The notes under the pieces are model-generated. The model saw only the letters and a program-made list of their open reading frames with translations, had not been told where the DNA came from and did not search any database. Positions 14,935 through 18,496 of a stretch of DNA of 18,496 nt are shown here, one piece after another (the stretch's first letter is position 1; every line of letters begins with the position of its first letter). Both the position numbers and the translations under genes were made by a program. This stretch comes from Lentisphaerota bacterium (GTDB taxonomy: Bacteria; Verrucomicrobiota; Lentisphaeria; Oligosphaerales; JAFGRS01): contig JAAYZO010000425.1 in the NCBI GenBank assembly GCA_012514865.1, forward strand, positions 1-18,496, given 5' to 3'.

Positions 14935-14966
14935 CCGGCGGCCGGCCGCGAGGCGGCCCCCGCCGG
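14935..14966. terminator. GC hairpin between convergent genes
   Basis: CCGGCGG (14935-14941) pairs with CCGCCGG (14960-14966), and inside it GGCCGC (14944-14949) pairs with GCGGCC (14953-14958) around GAG. It fills the 44-bp gap between the amidohydrolase pair and the Nudix gene and could end transcription from both sides. No T-run is present. Confidence 0.45.
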
Positions 14967-14970
14967 CGGC

Positions 14971-15459
14971 TCAGAACCGCGAGAACGACCAGCCGGCGGG
15001 GCGGCCGTTGGCGTAGGGCATGAAGCCGTGGAACGGGCGCGGGTCGGCGTCGAAGACCAGAGGCAGGAAAAGCCGGTCGCCCTCCCACATAGGCAGCTCG
15101 GGCAGGCGCTCGCGCGCGACCCAGGAGAGGGTTCCCTCGTCGTTGCGCTCATGCGGCGTACCGGTGAATCCCGCGATGAGGAAGATGAAGCCGAGCCAGT
15201 CCTGTCCGGACGGCCCGAAGCCGGTCCAGTTGATGGTGCCGCGGAGCTGCATGCGCACGACCTCGATGCCGGCCTCTTCGCGGATCTCGCGGACCATGCC
15301 GGCGCCGACGTCCTCGTCCCGCTCGACCCGGCCGCCGAGGCCGTTGTACTTGCCGAACTGCTCGTCGTCGCGGCGGCCGATGCGGTGCGTCATCAGGACC
15401 TGCGTGCCATCGGGGGAGAGGACGAAGCCGAGGGTGCTGAGGATGGGGCAGTAGGGCAT
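14971..15459 (-). CDS. Nudix hydrolase, MutT/8-oxo-dGTPase-like
   Basis: This 162-residue cytoplasmic pyrophosphohydrolase has a complete Nudix box: G43-x5-E49-x7-R57-E-I-R-E-E-A-G-I65. The N-terminus TLGFVLSPDGTQVLMTHR and the DEQFGKYNGLGG lead-in resemble the 8-oxo-dGTP diphosphatase (MTH1-like) branch, as do WVARERLPELPMWEGDRLFLPLVF and the final FHGFMPYANG. The likely job is cleaning oxidised nucleotides or a related NDP compound. The ATG at 15459 has GAGG eight bases upstream (15468-15471). The open frame continues 39 codons upstream, but the family begins at MPYCP. It diverges from the protease gene. Confidence 0.9.
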   Translation of the reverse strand: MPYCPILSTLGFVLSPDGTQVLMTHRIGRRDDEQFGKYNGLGGRVERDEDVGAGMVREIREEAGIEVVRMQLRGTINWTGFGPSGQDWLGFIFLIAGFTGTPHERNDEGTLSWVARERLPELPMWEGDRLFLPLVFDADPRPFHGFMPYANGRPAGWSFSRF

Positions 15460-15594
15460 GGACAGGACCTCGTCTGCGTGGACTCCGGTACAGGCCGTGG
15501 ATGAGGGCGCTAATATGGCGGTCCGGGCGGTGTTGACCATCGCGGCCCGCGAGAAGCACGGCGCGCCGGCGCGCATGGCTTGCAGGAGGTCGTC

Positions 15595-16281
15595 ATGAAG
15601 GCAGGGTGGTGGTCCGCGCTGGCTCTGGTCCTGTTGTTGCCGGTGCCGAGTCTGGGCGCCTGGCTGGGCCTGAGTGTCCTGCCCGGCCGGCCGCTGGGCC
15701 GGGCGCTATTCTTCGCGGCCAAGGTCTGGCTGGTGGCCCTGCCGGTCATCTGGCGTCTGGCGGTCGAGCGTCGGCCGCCGAGCCTCTCGCCCCTGCGCCA
15801 CGGCGGCATGGTCCGCGGCGGCCTCCTGGGGCTGGCCATGGCCGCGATGGTGGTGCTGGCCTACGCCGTGCTCGGTCCGTCGCTGCTGGACCCGCCGGCC
15901 CTGCAGCGCATGGGCGCGGCCACCGGCCTGTCCGACGCCCGTGTGTACCTGGTCGCGGCGCTCTACTGGATCGGGGTCAACTCCGTGCTTGAGGAGATGG
16001 TCTGGCGCTGGTTCGTGGTCGAGCGCTTCGAGTCCGTCGGCCTGGGCCGCTGGTCGGTACCGGCCAGTGCCGCGGGTTTCATGGCGCATCACCTGGTGGC
16101 CCTGCGCGTGTACTGCGATTGGCCGGCCACGCTGCTCTGCGGCGCCGGCATCTTCATCGGCGGGGCGGTGTGGTCGGCGCTGTACCGGCAGACCCGCTCG
16201 ATCTGGCCTGGCTACCTCAGCCACGCCATCGTCGACGTCGCGGTCTTCGCCATCGGCTGGCACCTCATCCGCGGCGGCTGA
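15595..16281 (+). CDS. CPBP family intramembrane metalloprotease
   Basis: This 228-residue polytopic membrane protein is a member of the CPBP (Abi/CAAX-protease-like) family of glutamate-type intramembrane proteases. The active-site motifs are visible: E133-E134-M-V-W-R138 (EExxxR), F162-M-A-H165-H166 and L208-S-H210 followed by D214. The N-terminal hydrophobic segments (about 5-27 and 40-55) are joined by a basic loop to the catalytic core (about 75-225). A perfect AGGAGGT (15584-15590) decides the ATG at 15595; an upstream in-frame ATG at 15580 would lie before that site. The substrate is unknown. In bacteria such proteins range from peptide processing and immunity to unknown roles; no bacteriocin genes are nearby. 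A 14-bp palindrome lies just upstream (15561-15574). Confidence 0.9.
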   Translation: MKAGWWSALALVLLLPVPSLGAWLGLSVLPGRPLGRALFFAAKVWLVALPVIWRLAVERRPPSLSPLRHGGMVRGGLLGLAMAAMVVLAYAVLGPSLLDPPALQRMGAATGLSDARVYLVAALYWIGVNSVLEEMVWRWFVVERFESVGLGRWSVPASAAGFMAHHLVALRVYCDWPATLLCGAGIFIGGAVWSALYRQTRSIWPGYLSHAIVDVAVFAIGWHLIRGG

Positions 16282-16287
16282 GGCGTC

Positions 16288-16398
16288 GGGACACCGGGGA
16301 CACCAGGGACTGCGGCGCCCCCATCCTGGAGTCCCTTCTGTCGCTTGAGTCCCTTTCCGGCGGGCTCGAGACCCATGGCCCGGGGGACACCGGGGACC
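16288..16398. repeat. Intergenic repeat family R1, copy 2
   Basis: Two and a half 9-bp units (GGGACACCR) start at 16288. They are followed by the segment 16315-16365, which matches 7412-7462 at 47 of 51 positions, and by a further GGGACACCGGGGACC unit at about 16384-16398. The copy begins seven bases past the CPBP protease stop. Like copy 1, it sits just downstream of a plus-strand gene. Confidence 0.75.
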
Positions 16399-16470
16399 TT
16401 GGCCCCCGCCTGCATGGGGTCTGCGGTGCGGAGCGCGGGCTGGCCTGAGCCGACTCCGTCGGCGCGGCGA

Positions 16471-16499
16471 TGGACAACCCGCCCGGGCGGGAGTACACT
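16471..16499 (+). promoter_or_regulatory. Sigma70-type promoter with a palindrome in the spacer
   Basis: TGGACA (16471-16476, 5/6), a 17-bp spacer and TACACT (16494-16499, 4/6) form the best promoter in the window. The spacer contains the perfect 14-bp palindrome CCCGCCCGGGCGGG (16478-16491), placed where a repressor or a MerR-type activator would bind. It should drive the metallo-beta-lactamase-fold and biotin ligase genes with a leader of about 125 nt. Confidence 0.55.
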
Positions 16500-16632
16500 G
16501 AGATCCAGACTGGTTTGGCCGGCCGCGGCGGGTCTGCCGCGTCGCCGCGATGGCGGGCGGCGTCCGGCGCGGCCTGGGCAGCGGCTGCAGCGCCGCTGAC
16601 GATGCCGGTGCCGTCGGGAAGGATATCGCTCA

Positions 16633-17481
16633 ATGGCCATGACCATGACCGTCTGGGGAGCGCGCGGGTCCGTGCCGACGCCCGGTCCGGAGTTTGTGCG
16701 CTACGGCGGTGATACGACCTGTCTGTCGATCGAGGCCGACGACGGCACCTTCATCGTCCTCGATGCGGGGACCGGCGCCCGCCGCCTCGGCACCCAGCTC
16801 ATGCAGGCCCCGCCGCGCCGGCTGTGCTTCCTGATGAGCCACGCGCACTGGGACCACGTCATCGGCTTCCCGTTCTTCAAGCCGCTGTTCACGAAGGGCT
16901 TCGAGATCGAGTTCTACGGCTGTATGCATGCCCAGGAGTCGGTGCGCGGCATGCTCGAGCAGACCATGCAGGCGCCGTTCTTTCCGGTCGACCTGGGCCG
17001 GGTCGGGGCGTCGCTGACCTTCCACGAGCTCTGTGGCGACCGTTGCGCCGTGGGCGGTGTCACGGTGTGGCGTCTGCCCCTGAGCCACCCCAATGGCGGC
17101 TGCGGCTTCCGCCTCGAGTACGGCGGCCGCTCGGTGGCGTTCTTTCCCGACAACGAACTCTCCTTCGACCACCGCGGGGGGCGGTCCTTCGAGGGCTACC
17201 GCGACTTCTGCCGAGGCTGCGACGTCTTGGTGCACGACGCCGAGTACCGCCCGGAGGAGTACGCGGCGCAGACGCGCGGCTGGGGCCACAGTGTCTTCGT
17301 CGACACCGTCCGCCTCGGCCTTGCGGCCGGCGTCGGCCGGCTGGTCCTCTGGCACCTGAACCAGGACCGCACCGACGACCAGGCCGACGCCCTCCAGGAC
17401 GAGGCCCGCGCCGTCGTCCGCGCCGCCGGCAGCGCGATGCCCTGCGACCTGGCCTTCACCGGCATGCGTATCGAGGTCTGA
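16633..17481 (+). CDS. Metallo-beta-lactamase-fold hydrolase, PhnP/RNase Z-like branch
   Basis: This 282-residue cytoplasmic hydrolase has a dinuclear metal site. The N-terminal WGARGSVPTPG and RYGGDTTC are typical of the branch that includes PhnP and related phosphodiesterases. Ligands are H70-A-H72-W-D74-H75, H152 (PLSHPNGG), D202 (HDAEY) and H241 (LWHLNQDRTDD). The GWGHS motif at 216-220 is conserved in the branch. It probably cleaves a phosphodiester or cyclic nucleotide, but the substrate is not known. The ATG at 16633 has AAGGA about ten bases upstream. The biotin ligase gene starts three bases after the stop, so the two form an operon behind the 16471-16499 promoter. Confidence 0.9.
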   Translation: MAMTMTVWGARGSVPTPGPEFVRYGGDTTCLSIEADDGTFIVLDAGTGARRLGTQLMQAPPRRLCFLMSHAHWDHVIGFPFFKPLFTKGFEIEFYGCMHAQESVRGMLEQTMQAPFFPVDLGRVGASLTFHELCGDRCAVGGVTVWRLPLSHPNGGCGFRLEYGGRSVAFFPDNELSFDHRGGRSFEGYRDFCRGCDVLVHDAEYRPEEYAAQTRGWGHSVFVDTVRLGLAAGVGRLVLWHLNQDRTDDQADALQDEARAVVRAAGSAMPCDLAFTGMRIEV

Positions 17482-17484
17482 ACG

Positions 17485-18381
17485 ATGACGCATCCTGCCG
17501 AAGGCGCCCCCGACGCGGCCCACGACGGCCTGCAGGACGGCGCGGCGCCGACTGCCGCGGCCGTGCAGCCGCTCCTGACCACGACGAGTCTGGGCCGCTA
17601 CTGGGTCCACGAGTCTGAGCTGGCATCGACCAACCGCACGGCCGCGACTCTCGCCGAGGCCGGCGCTCCGGCCGGCCTGGTGGTCACCGCCGAGGCGCAG
17701 CGCGCCGGGCGCGGCCGGCAGGGCCGTGTCTGGCACTCGCCCCCGGGGCTGAATCTCTACGTCTCCGTGGTGCTGCGCCCGGCGGTGGCGGTGCCGCGCG
17801 TGCCGCAGATCGCCCTGGTGACCGGCCTGGCGCTGTGTCGGGCCCTGCGCCAGGCCTGCCCCGGGGTCGCCGTGGCGTTGAAGTGGCCGAATGACCTCTG
17901 GGTAGGTTCGCGCAAGCTGGCCGGCATCCTCTGCGAGATGGACGCCGACGGCCGTCGCCTGCGCCATGTCGTGGTCGGAGTTGGCCTCAATGTCAATCTG
18001 GACCGCGCCGATTGCCCGCCGGAGCTGTCCGAGCGCGCCACCTCGCTGCGGCTGGAGACCGGCCGGGCGCAGTCCCGTCCGCGCCTCCTCGCGGCCTTCC
18101 TCAACGCCTTCGAGCCGGCCTTGGGCGACTGGCTCCGTGCCGACGACCTGGGGCCCTTCCTCGAGGAGATGGACCGCCTGTCGATGCTGCGCGGGCGCCG
18201 TCTGCGCATCGAGGCCGGCGAGCGCGTCGTGGAGGGCCTCGCCGCGGGCCTGGCCGCGGATGGTCGCCTGCGTCTGCGCACGGCCGACGGCGGGGAGGTC
18301 CTCATCCACAGCGGCGACGCCCACGTCCTGCCGGAGATGCCGGCACCGGCAGGGAATGGCCCGGGCCGGGAGTGCCGGTAG
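17485..18381 (+). CDS. birA: Biotin-[acetyl-CoA-carboxylase] ligase, non-regulatory type
   Basis: This 298-residue enzyme makes biotinyl-AMP and transfers biotin to the carrier lysine of biotin-dependent carboxylases. The catalytic domain shows STNRTA (48-53), GRGRQGRVWHSP (75-86, the adenylate-binding loop), LKWPNDLWVGSRKLAGIL (132-149, including the conserved lysine K144) and VVGVGLNVN (163-171). A C-terminal SH3-like domain (about 245-280) follows. There is no N-terminal winged-helix DNA-binding domain, only a low-complexity lead of about 35 residues, so it should be a monofunctional ligase rather than a repressor. GAGG about eight bases before the ATG lies within the upstream gene. The C-terminal tail past residue 285 is poorly conserved. 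Confidence 0.93.
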   Translation: MTHPAEGAPDAAHDGLQDGAAPTAAAVQPLLTTTSLGRYWVHESELASTNRTAATLAEAGAPAGLVVTAEAQRAGRGRQGRVWHSPPGLNLYVSVVLRPAVAVPRVPQIALVTGLALCRALRQACPGVAVALKWPNDLWVGSRKLAGILCEMDADGRRLRHVVVGVGLNVNLDRADCPPELSERATSLRLETGRAQSRPRLLAAFLNAFEPALGDWLRADDLGPFLEEMDRLSMLRGRRLRIEAGERVVEGLAAGLAADGRLRLRTADGGEVLIHSGDAHVLPEMPAPAGNGPGRECR

Positions 18382-18406
18382 ACGGAAGGCTTCCGGCCCT
18401 GCCGTC
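18381..18406 (+). terminator. Weak hairpin at the end of the biotin ligase gene
   Basis: GACGG (18381-18385) can pair with CCGTC (18402-18406), and after one mismatch three more pairs form around an 8-nt loop. It overlaps the last base of the stop codon and has no T-run. The remaining 90 bp to the window edge show nothing else. Confidence 0.25.
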
Positions 18407-18496
18407 GGCCCCCCGGTGGTGTCGGTGTCAGAGGACACCCCTGCCAGGGGTCGACGCGGCCGGGTCGCGGGGTCGGCGCTGCCGTGCGACCGCCGC

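Larger units (their letters stand above)
16282..16632. other. 351-bp intergenic region with repeats and a promoter
   Basis: There is no gene on either strand that I can support. The first third is repeat family R1 copy 2 (16288-16398). The promoter for the metallo-beta-lactamase-fold gene follows at 16471-16499, and about 125 nt of leader separate it from the start codon. AAGGA at 16618-16622 is the ribosome-binding site. Confidence 0.6.

Noticed and set aside
15595..16281. Bacteriocin immunity or abortive-infection system based on the CPBP protease
   Set aside because: No toxin, peptide precursor or defence partner gene lies nearby; the family alone does not show such a role.
16630..18438. 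602-codon minus-strand open frame antisense to the metallo-beta-lactamase-fold and biotin ligase genes
   Set aside because: Both plus-strand genes show complete catalytic motifs; the antisense frame has none.

Overview
This is a GC-rich (by eye about two thirds or more G+C), gene-dense stretch of bacterial chromosome. There is no phage, plasmid, CRISPR, rRNA or tRNA signal. The genes use ATG or GTG starts, mostly with visible GAGG or GGAGG ribosome-binding sites. The gene mix is a RuvC resolvase, a lone biotin ligase, an uncharacterised large glycoside-hydrolase-like protein, paired amidohydrolases and a short-repeat family between genes. It would suit a free-living member of the PVC group (Planctomycetota, Lentisphaerota or Kiritimatiellota) or a similar environmental lineage. 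That placement is an impression from gene content, not a measurement.

Layout. 1-229: no gene, one copy of a dispersed repeat. 230-1063 (-): SAM-dependent methyltransferase behind a leader enclosed by an inverted repeat. 1270-1920 (-): ruvC with an unusual N-terminal extension and a promoter whose -10 box sits in a dyad. 2082-7290 (+): a tightly coupled three-gene operon (secreted SGNH-like protein, processive family 2 glycosyltransferase, GT-C-like polytopic membrane protein) joined by ATGA stop/start overlaps. It probably makes or exports a surface glycan. 7291-7510: repeat-rich spacer. 7511-8329 (-): fumarylacetoacetate-hydrolase-family enzyme. 8330-9033: about 700 bp without a convincing gene, holding the second copy of the dispersed repeat and a decayed coding remnant. 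9034-9531 (+): small lipoprotein. 9563-10852 (-): CapA-type metallophosphatase. 10935-13112 (-): large glycoside-hydrolase-like protein. 13349-14926 (+): two amidohydrolase-fold genes in tandem, the second without the usual metal ligands. 14971-15459 (-): Nudix hydrolase. 15595-16281 (+): CPBP intramembrane protease. 16282-16632: repeats and a good sigma70-type promoter with a palindrome in its spacer. 16633-18381 (+): metallo-beta-lactamase-fold hydrolase followed directly by a biotin-protein ligase.

How the genes may work together. The clearest functional unit is the 2082-7290 envelope-glycan operon. The glycoside-hydrolase-like gene and the amidohydrolase pair diverge from a shared 236-bp intergenic region with a candidate promoter on each strand, so they could be a small catabolic unit, though no substrate can be read from sequence. 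The other genes look like ordinary housekeeping or single-gene units. No recognised defence, secretion or biosynthetic gene cluster is present. The items most worth follow-up are the degenerate SGNH protein coupled to two glycosyltransferase-like genes, the active/degenerate amidohydrolase pair, the unclassified glycoside-hydrolase-like protein with an inserted module, and two promoters carrying perfect dyads.
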